A stretch of 28,287 nucleotides of DNA from a virus. The position numbers were made by a program, and so were the translations under genes. Of the stretch, positions 7,802-17,040 are shown piece after piece. The stretch is taken from IMG/VR virus record IMGVR_UViG_3300047276_000426, positions 1 to 28,287 of that record; one strand, written 5' to 3'. How positions within the stretch are numbered: position 1 is the first letter of the stretch; each line of letters begins with the position of its first letter. A model generated the notes under the pieces. It was given only the letters and a program-made list of their open reading frames with translations, made no database searches and was not told the origin of the DNA.

Positions 7802-8266
7802 TTAAGTGAGTGAATAAGACTGGGTACCGGATGAGTTGCCGTAGATCGCAGCGGACGGAATGACAAACTGGAACGGGACGCGGGTAGCGCCGTCGCTGTT
7901 CGCCGTTTGGAAAAGCACTGTCCAATCATCCGCCGGGTTAAGTCCGGATGTGTTGACATTGAGCGCGGTAGTTGCTGCCGAACTTTGAAAGCCGGTGCTG
8001 TACGCCTCGTTGCCGCTTTGGTCTTGGATGCGGAATTTCAGGTAATCCGTTGCGGTCGTTGCGCCGGTCGAAGGCGTGAAACGCACCTGATCCCCGGCAG
8101 TAGTGATTGCCCATGTGAAGGCCACGCTGTGCCGGTCATGCAGCGTGTCAATACCGTACAGTTGCAGGGCATTGCCCTCATCTGCGTACGGGTTGGTTCG
8201 AGCGGTGGAATTTACACCAATATAGGTGTTATCCTGATCGAAGCTGTTAACGTTTGCGGTTGGCAT
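7802..8266 (-). CDS. Capsid decoration or accessory head protein candidate, 154 aa
   Basis: A Ser/Thr/Asn-rich, all-beta-looking protein without Cys, signal peptide or membrane segments (strands such as HSVAFTWAITTAGDQVRFTP, YLKFRIQDQSG and RVPFQFVIPSAAIYG). Its start codon overlaps the protease stop by one base (TAATG), and it lies 19 nt upstream of the major capsid gene, which is where decoration or head-stabilising proteins are often encoded. The family is not recognised. A head fibre is the main alternative. Confidence 0.6.
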   Translation of the reverse strand: MPTANVNSFDQDNTYIGVNSTARTNPYADEGNALQLYGIDTLHDRHSVAFTWAITTAGDQVRFTPSTGATTATDYLKFRIQDQSGNEAYSTGFQSSAATTALNVNTSGLNPADDWTVLFQTANSDGATRVPFQFVIPSAAIYGNSSGTQSYSLT

Positions 8267-9312
8267 TAGCGAGTCTGGATTTTTTGTTTGGTGAATTGTG
8301 CGAAGCCTTCAAAGGCTTTGTCACGTTGCGACGCTTTCGGTACAGTCGGTTGAGCGGTAACGGCCCCGCCGCTTGGCGTTGCTTTGGCCTGTGCTGCCTG
8401 CACGCGCAGGGCTTTGATTTCGGCGGTCAACTGCGCGAAGGCAGCGGCGACGGCCTCATCGTCTTGTTTTGCCGTTTCCGGCTTGGCAACTGTGAAGCCT
8501 TGCTGCTCCAACAACAGCCTTGCGGCCTCTATCGGGTCAACCTCCGGGGCTTGCACCTCGGTAGTCTGTTCAGCTTCGGCGACAGGTGCAACGGTTTCGG
8601 CTGCCGGTTCGGGAGCCAAAAGCGCTTTAATCTGTTCGATCAAAGTCATTTCGTTATTTGTTTGAGTGGAAAAAATAGCCTGTGGCGTGTTTTGATATTT
8701 CGCCAAAGCCTTGAAAGAAGATGCAGCTACCGGCAATTGATCTGCGCCAACAACCTCATCAATAAAGCCCATTTCAAGGGCTTCGCGGGCCGTCATCCAT
8801 GTCTCTTTTTTCATCATCTCAAATACCTCTTCCCGCGTCGTGCCTTCTTTGCCCCGGCTTGTGATGGCATCCATATACATATCAAGTATGTTTTCATCCA
8901 TAGACGACAGCACATCCGCTGTTTGCCTCATTTCGTCAGCGTTCCCCATCACACCACCATAAGGCCGGTGAATCATCAGGTAGGCATTGTCGGACATCTT
9001 CACGCGCTTACCCGCGAGAAGGATGACAGAGGCAATTGAGGCGACAAAACCCACGCCGACGGTAGTAAGCTCGCCGGGGTAGGCCCGCAATAGGTTGCGA
9101 ATTGCAATGCCCTCTGTGACTGAACCGCCGGGGCTGTGGATGCGGACGGTTAGAGGGTTTGCAGAATTGAGTTTTGAAAGCTCATAGGCGAGCGTATGGA
9201 CGCCGAAGCCCCACCAGTCATCTATCTCGTTGAAGATGTCCAGCGTTTGCCCGGTGTCGGCATAGTTGCTGAACCGGTAGCGTTCGGAAGTTGGCTGTAT
9301 TGCAGCATTCAT
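8266..9312 (-). CDS. ClpP-like prohead protease with C-terminal scaffold region, 348 aa
   Basis: Residues 30-190 are an S14 (ClpP) type serine protease. They include HSPGGSVTEG (59-68), the nucleophile region GFVASIASVILLAG with Ser92, LMIHRPYGG with His115, and ETWMTAREALEMGFID, in which Glu170 aligns with the third triad residue (Asp in ClpP). Residues 222-348 are Ala/Glu/Gln-rich, Pro-containing and helical (coiled-coil-like AFAQLTAEIKALRVQAAQAKA), typical of a fused scaffold (delta) domain removed during capsid maturation. An internal ATG at 8649 (Met222), preceded by an A-rich leader, could start a separate scaffold product. The gene opens the head module just after a terminator. Protease identity is secure; the scaffold role is inferred. 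Confidence 0.9.
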   Translation of the reverse strand: MNAAIQPTSERYRFSNYADTGQTLDIFNEIDDWWGFGVHTLAYELSKLNSANPLTVRIHSPGGSVTEGIAIRNLLRAYPGELTTVGVGFVASIASVILLAGKRVKMSDNAYLMIHRPYGGVMGNADEMRQTADVLSSMDENILDMYMDAITSRGKEGTTREEVFEMMKKETWMTAREALEMGFIDEVVGADQLPVAASSFKALAKYQNTPQAIFSTQTNNEMTLIEQIKALLAPEPAAETVAPVAEAEQTTEVQAPEVDPIEAARLLLEQQGFTVAKPETAKQDDEAVAAAFAQLTAEIKALRVQAAQAKATPSGGAVTAQPTVPKASQRDKAFEGFAQFTKQKIQTR

Positions 9313-9365
9313 GCCGCAAGTTTACGCGCTATGTAGGGGTGTTGTTGGCAAGTTGTGCAAATGAC

Positions 9366-9393
9366 AAAAGCCCGGCGCATTCACACGCCGGGC
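9366..9393 (-). terminator. Rho-independent terminator between tail and head blocks
   Basis: On the minus strand a perfect 8-bp GC stem (GCCCGGCG at 9370-9377 with CGCCGGGC at 9386-9393) and an 8-nt loop are followed by TTTTGTCATTT. It lies about 50 nt after the stop at 9444 and about 55 nt before the protease start at 9312. It should end or attenuate the transcript carrying the tape measure. The head genes then need their own promoter or read-through. Confidence 0.85.
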
Positions 9394-9443
9394 CTCAATT
9401 CGGAAAGATGGCAAAAACTCAATATATATTCTGGAGAATGAAA

Positions 9444-9764
9444 TTACATAGCGCCGGGGGTGTACCGGCAGGGCCTGTTCAAGAGCCCGCGTATAGTGCG
9501 CTCAGCAAGGCCGGTCTTTTCGCTCAGTTTACTGATTGCCTCAATGCGCCCGGTGCTGTTGTACAACGCCTCCGGGTATAGCTCCATCATCATGTAATGG
9601 GAAACCGTGCGGGCGCGGATGACTTGCGCCCGTAGTGCGTACATCAATAGGCCCTCCGGTGTTGGGTTTTCCCCATGCCGGGAGCAATGGTAGCGGTATT
9701 TTCGGGCCACTACCTCGCAGAATTGCGCCGTTATTTCGTCCTTTAGCTGCTCTGTGTCCTCCAT
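9444..9764 (-). CDS. Small protein with HTH-like C-terminus, 106 aa
   Basis: The frame is open upstream of 9764, but the preferred start is the ATG at 9764, which gives a 22-nt overlap with the preceding gene. The N-terminal half is helical (EDTEQLKDEITAQFCEVVARKYRYH). A Cys/His patch (YHCSRHG) follows. Near the C-terminus is AISKLSEKTGLAERTIRGLLN, about residues 78-98, which has the spacing of a helix-turn-helix recognition pair. It is the last gene before the terminator at 9366-9393 and the last gene of the tail block. A late regulator is possible, but many tail modules end in small proteins of unknown role. No family was recognised. Confidence 0.7.
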   Translation of the reverse strand: MEDTEQLKDEITAQFCEVVARKYRYHCSRHGENPTPEGLLMYALRAQVIRARTVSHYMMMELYPEALYNSTGRIEAISKLSEKTGLAERTIRGLLNRPCRYTPGAM

Positions 9765-10003
9765 TGTAGTGCGTATTGTCTCATTTTTCCTACTACCTTG
9801 CTCACACATGCCGGGCAATTGATGCGTTCCGGCTCCGCCGATGGTGCTACATACCTGTTATAGACCTCAAAAAGATACTCTACATCCTTGTAGTCCCATG
9901 TCATCCGGGCTACGTTTCGGCCTATGGCCTGCACCACGTCAGGCCGGACGGCCTCCGGGATATTATCGGCTCCAAAAAAATGAGGGTGCGGAATTGATTT
10001 CAT
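9743..10003 (-). CDS. Unknown small protein after tape measure, 86 aa
   Basis: An ATGA overlap with the tape-measure stop (10000-10003) couples it to that gene. The sequence has a helical middle part (PEAVRPDVVQAIGRNVARMTWDYKDVEYLFEVYNRYV) and one Cys pair (INCPACVSK, about residues 61-69). It might be a small tail-assembly protein, but it is not recognised. A single Cys pair is not enough to claim a zinc site. Confidence 0.75.
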   Translation of the reverse strand: MKSIPHPHFFGADNIPEAVRPDVVQAIGRNVARMTWDYKDVEYLFEVYNRYVAPSAEPERINCPACVSKVVGKMRQYALQWRTQSS

Positions 10004-12867
10004 AATGTTGCTTTGATTTTCACGGCCTCGCCGTCTGCCATATCCCGCGCAATGTCGTCTGTGACCACATAGGCCCGGAGCCTGTCCAATCGGGCGTTGA
10101 TGGCATCGGTTTTCCTATCCAGTGCCGAAATTGCTGCCATGCTATCGGCAGGAGATACTGATGCAGGCAGTCGCGGTGCTCCAATGGTAGGCGAAACGGC
10201 CCCGCCGGTAGCGAAGCCCGGAACACCAATAGAGCGGAACGTTCTTGCACCTCCCAATGCTGCCTGTTGGCGCTGATTCAATACCACCTCCCCACGCTTG
10301 ACGGTTGCCAGTACATTGTCGCCATTGCCCCTCGTGCGGATATTTTGCCGGTCATTCACTTTGCGCCCTGAGATGCCCACCACGCCGCCGGTAGCAAGAG
10401 GCTGCGCTGCGATGGTTGCGGTTTGGATTGCGGCGAAGATGCCGGTTGCAATTGCGGATGGTATCGTAAACGGCGGGCCGGGAGGTATTGCCAACGCCCT
10501 TTGCACAGCTAATGCACCCTGAATGATGGAGGAAATAAGCGCGTTTCGCTTTTCCGCCTTGCGCTGTCGTTTGCTTTCTGCCTCCGCTGCTTTGGTCTGC
10601 TCTTCTAATCGTTTCTTTTCCGCTGTGATGCTCTGCTCAATGAACCGCTTTCGGATGCCGGTCGCTTGTTGTGCGCGGTCTTCCAGTTCGGTTATCTTTG
10701 CCTCGGTGTCATTTATTTGCTGCTGAAATATCTCGTTTCTGCGTTGGTTTGATGCGGCTGTCAGGGCATTGATGAGATCGAACGTTTGCTGTACGCCCTG
10801 CTGAATATAGGCTAATGTTTGATCGCGGCGCTGCAGTTGTTCAAGGCGTTCTTGCTTACTCAATGCCTTTAGGCGCTCTTGGTTTTGGCGTATCTCGGTT
10901 CGGAACCGTTCATCATTTAACTTTTTACCCAACTCCAAAAGGCGTTTGGATGCCTGCGTTCTTTCGTCAAATTCGATGTTCAACAGGGTAGAAGTAAGCG
11001 TTTGTATTTGCTGCACTGCCTGCGTTTCACGTTCCCGGCTTGCCTGAAATTCAAAGCGGTTGCGTTTTTCGATGGCTTCCTCTAATAGCTTTTGTTGTTT
11101 GGCGTATGCGTCAATCAGTCGCTTTTGTGCGGCGCCACCTGCTACCGCCTCATTGATGGCTTTTTGCAGTTCGTTCGCTTTTTTCTGTATGGCAGCAATG
11201 CTACCGGCGGCGAACTTTTCACCAACAGCGGCCCCGGCATTAGATGCGGCGGCGTCCTCTTGCTTTTTGCGCTTTGCGTCGAATAGCAGCGCTTCTTCGT
11301 CTGCCTGTTTGACCTTTACAATTGCATCGGCAAAGGCTTTGGAGTAGGCAATCAACGGGTTTTCAAGGTTGAAAAATGCTTTTAGTGCGGCATTTGCCCC
11401 GGCAACAACAGCGGGAAGGCCATTGAAAAACTCCAATACAGCCCCGGCAGCATCCGCTAAAAACGTTTTTGCCTTTACTTTGAGCAGTTCAAATTCTGTT
11501 CCCGTCTTTACTGTAAACTCAGCCAGCCGCGCTTGTGACTGGGCTAATTCCTCATTGGCTACAAATAAGGCGTACTGCTGCGATTCATATTCGTTGGTGG
11601 ATTGTGTTACCCCATCGGTGGCGCTTTCCACATCAGCGAGCAATTGCAGGAAGCGTAAGCCCGCATCTTCACCCGGTCCTCCGAACACATCGGCGATAAC
11701 CGTCTGCGTTTGCTTTGCTGTTAGTTGGGTGTCACGCAATCCACCAGCTACCCGCTTTAGGGCGTCCACTGTGGTGATACTGCCGTCATTGAGGCCCTTG
11801 AACAATTCGCCGGTGAACTTCTTACCAAATGCGCCCTCTAATGCTATGGTAGTTGCTTCAGTTTGTTCCCTGATGCGCAAGCCAAACTCTTTAACCGCGT
11901 CAATGCCTTTGTCTGAATAGATGCCCTCGTTTTGGGCGTTGATGAGAATGTCAACAAATGACGCGGCACTACCTCCGGCGGCAGCGAATTGCGCGGGGTA
12001 TTCCCGCAACTGATCTAAGAAGTCGCCCTGTGCGTTGGCTCCCTTGCGGAACCCGGCCTCGATCAATGTGAGCGATTCGTCAAAAGAGATACCAAATTCC
12101 TTAGCAACGGCATTGGCCGCGTTGATGATTTCCCGGCTTTCCTGTTGATAGGTGCGAGACAGGGCAATGACCGTGCCGGTATTGTCTTGCAGGGTTTCGC
12201 CGGTGTCCCCGCTCACCTGTTGCAGTCTTTTCGACGCCTCGGTAAATTCTTTGGCTCCCTCTGCCGCTGAAATCAGTGCGGCACTTACCTCATTGAACAC
12301 GGTCACAGCGAGCAGGATAACCCCCAAAGACTTGTTGAGCGCTCCGCTTGCACCTGTGGCTACTTTGAATCCATCCGTAAGCCCGCCAATAGACTGGGTT
12401 ACGCGCGGGAAAAACTGTGCAAGGGCTTCGGTATATCCTCCGACATTGCGCTGAAATTGCCCGACCGATGCGTCTATCTGCTTAAGACGTTGATCGAGCG
12501 TCGTTATTTCGGTGCGTAGGTCTATGGCCTCATTGGTGAACTGCTTTCCGGCGGCGGCAAGGTCTTTGTACCGCTTACGCTGCTCGTTCAGGGTGCGGCT
12601 CAATTTCTCATAGCTGCCGGATGCGTCGTCCACCGCGTTCAACTCAATGCGCCGGAGCTTTATTTCCTCCCTGATTTGCGCGTTAACGTCCTGCTGCGAA
12701 CCTTTCAGAGCAATGAGTTCCTTTTCCAGTCGCTTTATTTCCTCAACGTCGCCCGTTTTTTTCAGTTCCTTGTTCACGTCGGCAATTGCCCGGCGCAATT
12801 CCTCAGCGGTCTCAACGGCGCGTTCCGTGCCTTCTATGTTAATTGAAAAACCTAATACCTTCGCCAT
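10000..12867 (-). CDS. Tail tape measure protein, 955 aa
   Basis: This is the longest gene of the window and sets tail length. Residues 15-150 are charged coiled coil (AVETAEELRRAIADVNKELKK and following repeats). An aromatic/Gly segment (FQRNVGGYTEALAQFFP) follows, then a hydrophobic region near residues 180-205 (LGVILLAVTVFNEVSAALIS). Next is the TP901-type tape-measure core (FGISFDESLTLIEAGFRKGANAQGDF; FVDILINAQNEGIYSDKGIDAVKEFG; AFGKKFTGELFKGLNDG; VIADVFGGPGEDAG). More coiled coil runs to about residue 790, with a hydrophobic membrane-like stretch near 795-840. The C-terminus (ATGGVVGISGRK, GEVVLNQRQQAALGG) is typical of Bacteroidota phage tape measures. At about 0.15 nm per residue a tail near 140 nm would be expected. 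One-base overlap (TAATG) with the upstream gene. Confidence 0.9.
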   Translation of the reverse strand: MAKVLGFSINIEGTERAVETAEELRRAIADVNKELKKTGDVEEIKRLEKELIALKGSQQDVNAQIREEIKLRRIELNAVDDASGSYEKLSRTLNEQRKRYKDLAAAGKQFTNEAIDLRTEITTLDQRLKQIDASVGQFQRNVGGYTEALAQFFPRVTQSIGGLTDGFKVATGASGALNKSLGVILLAVTVFNEVSAALISAAEGAKEFTEASKRLQQVSGDTGETLQDNTGTVIALSRTYQQESREIINAANAVAKEFGISFDESLTLIEAGFRKGANAQGDFLDQLREYPAQFAAAGGSAASFVDILINAQNEGIYSDKGIDAVKEFGLRIREQTEATTIALEGAFGKKFTGELFKGLNDGSITTVDALKRVAGGLRDTQLTAKQTQTVIADVFGGPGEDAGLRFLQLLADVESATDGVTQSTNEYESQQYALFVANEELAQSQARLAEFTVKTGTEFELLKVKAKTFLADAAGAVLEFFNGLPAVVAGANAALKAFFNLENPLIAYSKAFADAIVKVKQADEEALLFDAKRKKQEDAAASNAGAAVGEKFAAGSIAAIQKKANELQKAINEAVAGGAAQKRLIDAYAKQQKLLEEAIEKRNRFEFQASRERETQAVQQIQTLTSTLLNIEFDERTQASKRLLELGKKLNDERFRTEIRQNQERLKALSKQERLEQLQRRDQTLAYIQQGVQQTFDLINALTAASNQRRNEIFQQQINDTEAKITELEDRAQQATGIRKRFIEQSITAEKKRLEEQTKAAEAESKRQRKAEKRNALISSIIQGALAVQRALAIPPGPPFTIPSAIATGIFAAIQTATIAAQPLATGGVVGISGRKVNDRQNIRTRGNGDNVLATVKRGEVVLNQRQQAALGGARTFRSIGVPGFATGGAVSPTIGAPRLPASVSPADSMAAISALDRKTDAINARLDRLRAYVVTDDIARDMADGEAVKIKATL

Positions 12868-15299
12868 TAGACTACGTCGTGTAAGGTGATGAAATAATTG
12901 CAGCCGTCAAAATGCGTGAACTCTTCAATCGTAATCAATGCCCCGCTAATAGTATATTCAAGCTCCGGTACAAGTATTTTGCCGTTTTGGTTGATGGTCA
13001 CAACGACGTAAGGGTTTGGAACGGACAAAATGCCAGACGTGCCCGGCAGGGTAATAAAGCGGCTGGTACTGCCTTCAATCAATTCCCGGTAGCGATATAC
13101 CACCACGCCCGCACCTGTTCCCGGCGCTCCAATGACGCCATTAATTGCCCCTAAAGATGTGAGGCTGTTTTGTGTTGCGCCTTCCAACAGCACAGGCCCG
13201 GACACTTTCGCAGCGTCGGCAGTGGTGGGAATCACATCAAGTAGCAATTCCGTGCGCGTGCTTTTGTCCGACGCCGGGGTATATCCATCCACGCGCTCCA
13301 GCAACAGCCGGGAACCCTCCCAGCGTATCGCATTGCGAAAAGACAAGGCGCTGATGTCGAGCGGGTCAAATCTTATGTTAAGTAGAAAGCGACGTCCTTC
13401 TTCAATGCGTCGCAGTGTTTGCAGGTGTAGGCTTTTGAACAGGCCCCGGACGGTTTGCCCGTAGTTGGTCACCTCATCGGCAAAGCTTAAAGACCAATCC
13501 ACGCCGCTGCTATCGCTGTAATTCACCTGCCATGCTGCCGGAAAGTCATAAGCGCTTGTGGCGCTGCTTGTCTCATTGTAAATACGAATGTACCCGTCAT
13601 CCCCGGAACGACGGCCCGCAAAATAGAGCAGGCGCGGGTTAAGGGTGTAGTCGGCTTCGGCATCCGGCTCCTCGAAGTAGTTCTTGCCGTACAGCAAAGG
13701 CACTTGTACTGCCATATTACCGCCGGAGCTTATTTCTGCATCATTGATGTGTACGGTTTTGGCAAGGTAAGTGGTATATACCCATTCACTGCCTGCCGGG
13801 TATCTGCCGGTGGTGTGGCGGTATCTTGCGGAGTATAGCGACGTAGCTGCCCGCTTTTCGATTTCCTCTGCCGTTGGGTCTCCTGTTCCCCATGCCAAAA
13901 CGTAGTCCTGCTTTTGGTCGTCTTGCAACTGCATTTCTCCGCCCTCTGATATATCAACTTTGCGCGTTATGTCGGTCTCAAGCAGAGGCGGCAAATAGAA
14001 CCCCTCGCGCGTTGTTGTTGTGGCGCTGCCATTGCCCCCTGAGCGGTAGGATAGGGTATGCGTATCTCTTGGGTATGCCGTAACGGTGCGACTTAAAACG
14101 TCGGTTTCCCAGCGCAAATTGAAAATCTGCGTTATGTCGGTAATGAAGTCCTTGACATACCACGTTCCCGGTATGATGTAATCAAAGTCGAGCGTTTCCC
14201 CAAGTCGCCAGCGTTCCTTTTCGGCCTCAATGACCAACTCAAAGTCGGTCAGGGTAACAGCGGAATCAATTCGGGTGATCTCAATGGTGAACACATCCCC
14301 CGCCTCCATTTCACCGATCCATTCAACGGTCGAAACTGGTGTAATTGCATCTGTAGTGCTACCTGTGACAGGTGAGCCATTGACATAAAAGAAGATATTG
14401 AACCCGGTAGCCCCCCATGTGATAGGCGTTACAAACTGCAAATTGATAGCATACAACGCGCCGATGGGTGCAGTATATTCCCCGGTCGTTGTGTTGTAGT
14501 TGTTGCCGGGGTCGGCATTGGGTGCGGTGCTGTCGTCATTCATTATCAAATCCCCGGCGGTTAGCTCAGGGATAGATGTTAGGTCAAACGTTGCACGGCT
14601 TGCGCGGACGTTGACAAAATTGGCGGCATATTGCCCATCCAGTGCAAGCGGAACCGGAACGATCAATCGATTAAACGGGTCATTGTCAAAAGCGGAATTC
14701 AGCCGGTAGCCGATGGATTGAAACGCCCGGCGCAATATGGCAGTAAGAAACAGGCAGGGCGTTAGCTCGGTGTACAAAACCTCCGTTTCCCGTTCCCATT
14801 GTTTCCACTTGATAAGCGCAAAACAGGTATCCTCAGTGAGCGGGTCGGCATTTCCAGCAGCATCGTAGTTGGCCGCTGTGAGTTCCACAGTTCCCCAATC
14901 CAACGCCCTGATGAGCAGCCCGCCCATGTCGCCGAACCAATCGGCATTTGCCCCGACAAAAGTTACTTGGTAGTTGGAGGCTTTCAGACCATGCCGTGTG
15001 CCGATCAACGCAGCGCGGTTTAATTGCGCCTTGCCTGTCAATATAGGAATTCCGCCCACTTCCGCCCGTGCTGGCAGCAATTGGTTTGCTGTGGTCACTA
15101 CCGTACCGGACTGGTCTATGTTATGGAATAGCTCATGGTTCGCCTTCGTTCCCGGCAGTGTAATGGAACGTTTGGCATACGCCCCGCCTACCTTGCCCGG
15201 CTCCGTGCCCTCTATGGAATAGACAAAACTGATCTGGTTTGCGCCTTGCAGTACGTCCACAAGTTGCCCGTTGATCCATATTTTTAGCTCTCGACTCAT
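12867..15299 (-). CDS. Large tail or baseplate protein, 810 aa
   Basis: This large beta-rich protein lies directly before the tape measure (one-base overlap). It begins with a strand-rich domain (ELKIWINGQLVDVLQGANQISFVYSIEG) carrying GGAYAKRSITLPGTKANHELF, then helical parts (TPCLFLTAILRRAFQSIGYRL, about residues 180-200) and many strands. The last 46 residues (765-810) form a small module with the pattern NGKILVPELEYT...ITIEEFTHFDGCNYF. It closely resembles the end of the 254-aa protein encoded at 17028-17792. Similar proteins are annotated only as tail proteins in Bacteroidota phages. Tail-tip or hub function is inferred from size, fold type and position. No peptidoglycan hydrolase motif was seen. 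Confidence 0.7.
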   Translation of the reverse strand: MSRELKIWINGQLVDVLQGANQISFVYSIEGTEPGKVGGAYAKRSITLPGTKANHELFHNIDQSGTVVTTANQLLPARAEVGGIPILTGKAQLNRAALIGTRHGLKASNYQVTFVGANADWFGDMGGLLIRALDWGTVELTAANYDAAGNADPLTEDTCFALIKWKQWERETEVLYTELTPCLFLTAILRRAFQSIGYRLNSAFDNDPFNRLIVPVPLALDGQYAANFVNVRASRATFDLTSIPELTAGDLIMNDDSTAPNADPGNNYNTTTGEYTAPIGALYAINLQFVTPITWGATGFNIFFYVNGSPVTGSTTDAITPVSTVEWIGEMEAGDVFTIEITRIDSAVTLTDFELVIEAEKERWRLGETLDFDYIIPGTWYVKDFITDITQIFNLRWETDVLSRTVTAYPRDTHTLSYRSGGNGSATTTTREGFYLPPLLETDITRKVDISEGGEMQLQDDQKQDYVLAWGTGDPTAEEIEKRAATSLYSARYRHTTGRYPAGSEWVYTTYLAKTVHINDAEISSGGNMAVQVPLLYGKNYFEEPDAEADYTLNPRLLYFAGRRSGDDGYIRIYNETSSATSAYDFPAAWQVNYSDSSGVDWSLSFADEVTNYGQTVRGLFKSLHLQTLRRIEEGRRFLLNIRFDPLDISALSFRNAIRWEGSRLLLERVDGYTPASDKSTRTELLLDVIPTTADAAKVSGPVLLEGATQNSLTSLGAINGVIGAPGTGAGVVVYRYRELIEGSTSRFITLPGTSGILSVPNPYVVVTINQNGKILVPELEYTISGALITIEEFTHFDGCNYFITLHDVV

Positions 15300-16525
15300 A
15301 GTTCCTGTGAGCTTTCGTTTTCGACAATGACCGTTAGTTGCATCTCTGCGTTCGGGCTTCGGCTGCGTTCATATTCTGTATTGCCCGGCGCAATGGTGCA
15401 GGCGTGGTATTGCCCGTCTATTTCGATATACACCTCCGGCGATTTGCGCAAAGTGCGCAGCCATGCCCCAAACTCAGGTGTAACAGGTTCACGGATTTCG
15501 TACTCAATGCGGGTATCAATGTCGGTCTTAATAATGCCCCGTGCGGGGGTCAGGGGTTCCTGAACAGGTGGGTCTTGCACCTCTGTCCACACGGGTGAGA
15601 TTTCACCCACGTTGCCCGTGTCGGTCTGCTTTTTGACTATTTGCCCCTTGAACGTGTACTGCTCCGGGCCGCCCATTGCGCCCATCCAATACAAGCGTTG
15701 CCCCCAACTACAAGAGCCTTCAAGCGTGAATGTCAATTCCTCGCTTTCGCGGGTAAATTCTGCATCGGCATACGTCCCGACACTGAATGTGTAGTGCGTA
15801 TAAGCAGCCAGTGAGGTAGGTATTGCCCCCTGCAATATAGTGAGGCCCGGCGTTGTGCCTAATAGGTTGGCAGGCCCCACGCCAAGCGTGTGCATTTCCT
15901 CGGCCGTTGGCGTTACCGTTGTGCGAATGATAAGAGCCGTTCCGACGCTTGGGGATTCAAAGAAAGTGAACTTTGCGGCGTCTATGCCCCGCGCGAGCCA
16001 ACTGATGAAGTAGTTGTCCTCAATGCTCACAAATTGGGAGGTCGGCGCGTTGGAAAGAAAGCGCATATCCCCGGTAGCGGATGGTTGGTAGTATTGACTC
16101 AGGGGCATATCATACAGCGAACGGATAGCCGGGAGGCTGTACAGCGTGCTGCTGGTTTCCTCACTGCCCGCAACCTCCTCCAAATACCCGTCTGTATTGC
16201 GTATTTCAAGCGTAGTTGTCAGGTAGTAAGGGACATATACATCTGTGTTCACCCTTACCGTGAAAACATCCAATATTTGAAAAATGCTACTTTGGTCAGT
16301 AGCGTATGGGGCGCTGTTGCGGGCTGTAATGGTCTGCACGTCTATATCGAACTTGTATCCGCCTGCGGTGCTGGTGTACGGCTTGCGGTACGTCGCCTGC
16401 AATGCCCCGGAAACATATACCTCGCAGAGCAGCGTTTCCACATCTGCCGTGCTGGTGCGCTGGTTTTGGAAAACTTGCGGACGGTAGCACGTTGAGGGCT
16501 GTCTCGGTTCGTATAGGTAGCTCAT
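15296..16525 (-). CDS. Tail structural protein, unassigned, 409 aa
   Basis: A beta-rich, Thr/Tyr-rich protein that is not recognised. It has an N-terminal strand region (ETLLCEVYVSGALQATYRKPY; GGYKFDIDVQTITARN), a middle part with SQFVSIEDNYFISWLARGID and AALIIRTTVTP-like strands, and SWGQRLYWMGAMGGPEQYTFKG near residues 270-293. The C-terminal part is a compact sandwich (RIEYEIREPVTPEFGAWLRTLRKSPEVYIEIDGQYHACTI). ATGA-type 4-nt overlaps link it to both neighbours, so it is one of four co-translated genes leading to the tape measure. A minor tail or baseplate component is likely from context. Confidence 0.7.
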   Translation of the reverse strand: MSYLYEPRQPSTCYRPQVFQNQRTSTADVETLLCEVYVSGALQATYRKPYTSTAGGYKFDIDVQTITARNSAPYATDQSSIFQILDVFTVRVNTDVYVPYYLTTTLEIRNTDGYLEEVAGSEETSSTLYSLPAIRSLYDMPLSQYYQPSATGDMRFLSNAPTSQFVSIEDNYFISWLARGIDAAKFTFFESPSVGTALIIRTTVTPTAEEMHTLGVGPANLLGTTPGLTILQGAIPTSLAAYTHYTFSVGTYADAEFTRESEELTFTLEGSCSWGQRLYWMGAMGGPEQYTFKGQIVKKQTDTGNVGEISPVWTEVQDPPVQEPLTPARGIIKTDIDTRIEYEIREPVTPEFGAWLRTLRKSPEVYIEIDGQYHACTIAPGNTEYERSRSPNAEMQLTVIVENESSQEL

Positions 16526-17040
16526 CTTTTCAGGATTGACTGAATGAAATTATCAAAATACACATTGAACGCCGCCCCAACGCCCTGCAATATCAACGCC
16601 TCGAACTCCGCTTCTTTGCCCTGCAACGCCTCGCCCACAAAGCCGGTGCGCTTGCCTGTGCTGCTGAATCGGGCGCTTCCGCGTGTCGGCATCCCTTCTC
16701 GCTTGTGTTTCGACGCAATGGCAAAGGCAATACTTAATGCCTCTTTATCACTTACGCCCATCCTCATTTTTGCGTATCGTTGCAGGCCTGCAATGTATTT
16801 ACTTGTTCTTGCCCCGCTGCCGGGGCTGTATGGTATCCTGTCTGCCGTCACTCCCGTATTGAGGTAGGCCATGTAGTCGTTCAAATACCCCTCTATCGTC
16901 CAACCCTTTGCTGTTTTCAAGATGCGCGTTTCCATGTCGCGGACGGCAGAGCCGGTAAGCTCGTGACCTTGCGCCCTCCAAGCGATTGCAATGCCCTGCA
17001 TGGCAAGGTCTGCGATCTGTTGTACTATCACACCGTCCAT
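16522..17040 (-). CDS. Tail completion-like protein candidate, 172 aa
   Basis: A basic alpha/beta protein. It has a helical N-terminus (VIVQQIADLAMQGIAIAWRAQGHELTGSAVRDMETRI) and then GWTIEGYLNDYMAYLNTGV. The latter resembles the pattern of phage gp10/HK97-type minor tail proteins, in which an early helix with HxLTGxL precedes a beta region. The middle is Arg/Lys/Gly-rich (KHKREGMPTRGSARFSSTGKRTGFVG), and a C-terminal helix (VGAAFNVYFDNFIQSILKR) closes the protein. It overlaps the upstream gene by 13 nt and the downstream gene by 4 nt. The role is suggested by this pattern and by position between the terminator-like and tail genes; confidence in the specific function is low. Confidence 0.7.
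   Translation of the reverse strand: MDGVIVQQIADLAMQGIAIAWRAQGHELTGSAVRDMETRILKTAKGWTIEGYLNDYMAYLNTGVTADRIPYSPGSGARTSKYIAGLQRYAKMRMGVSDKEALSIAFAIASKHKREGMPTRGSARFSSTGKRTGFVGEALQGKEAEFEALILQGVGAAFNVYFDNFIQSILKR

Noticed and set aside
8254-9039. 261-codon open frame on the plus strand
   Set aside because: Lies fully within the protease gene on the opposite strand; Cys/Arg/Phe-rich shadow composition.
9313-9369. Promoter for the protease gene (TAAACTTG just before the start)
   Set aside because: The nearest TTG box is 24 nt away, outside the usual spacing, and the start site would fall at the ATG.
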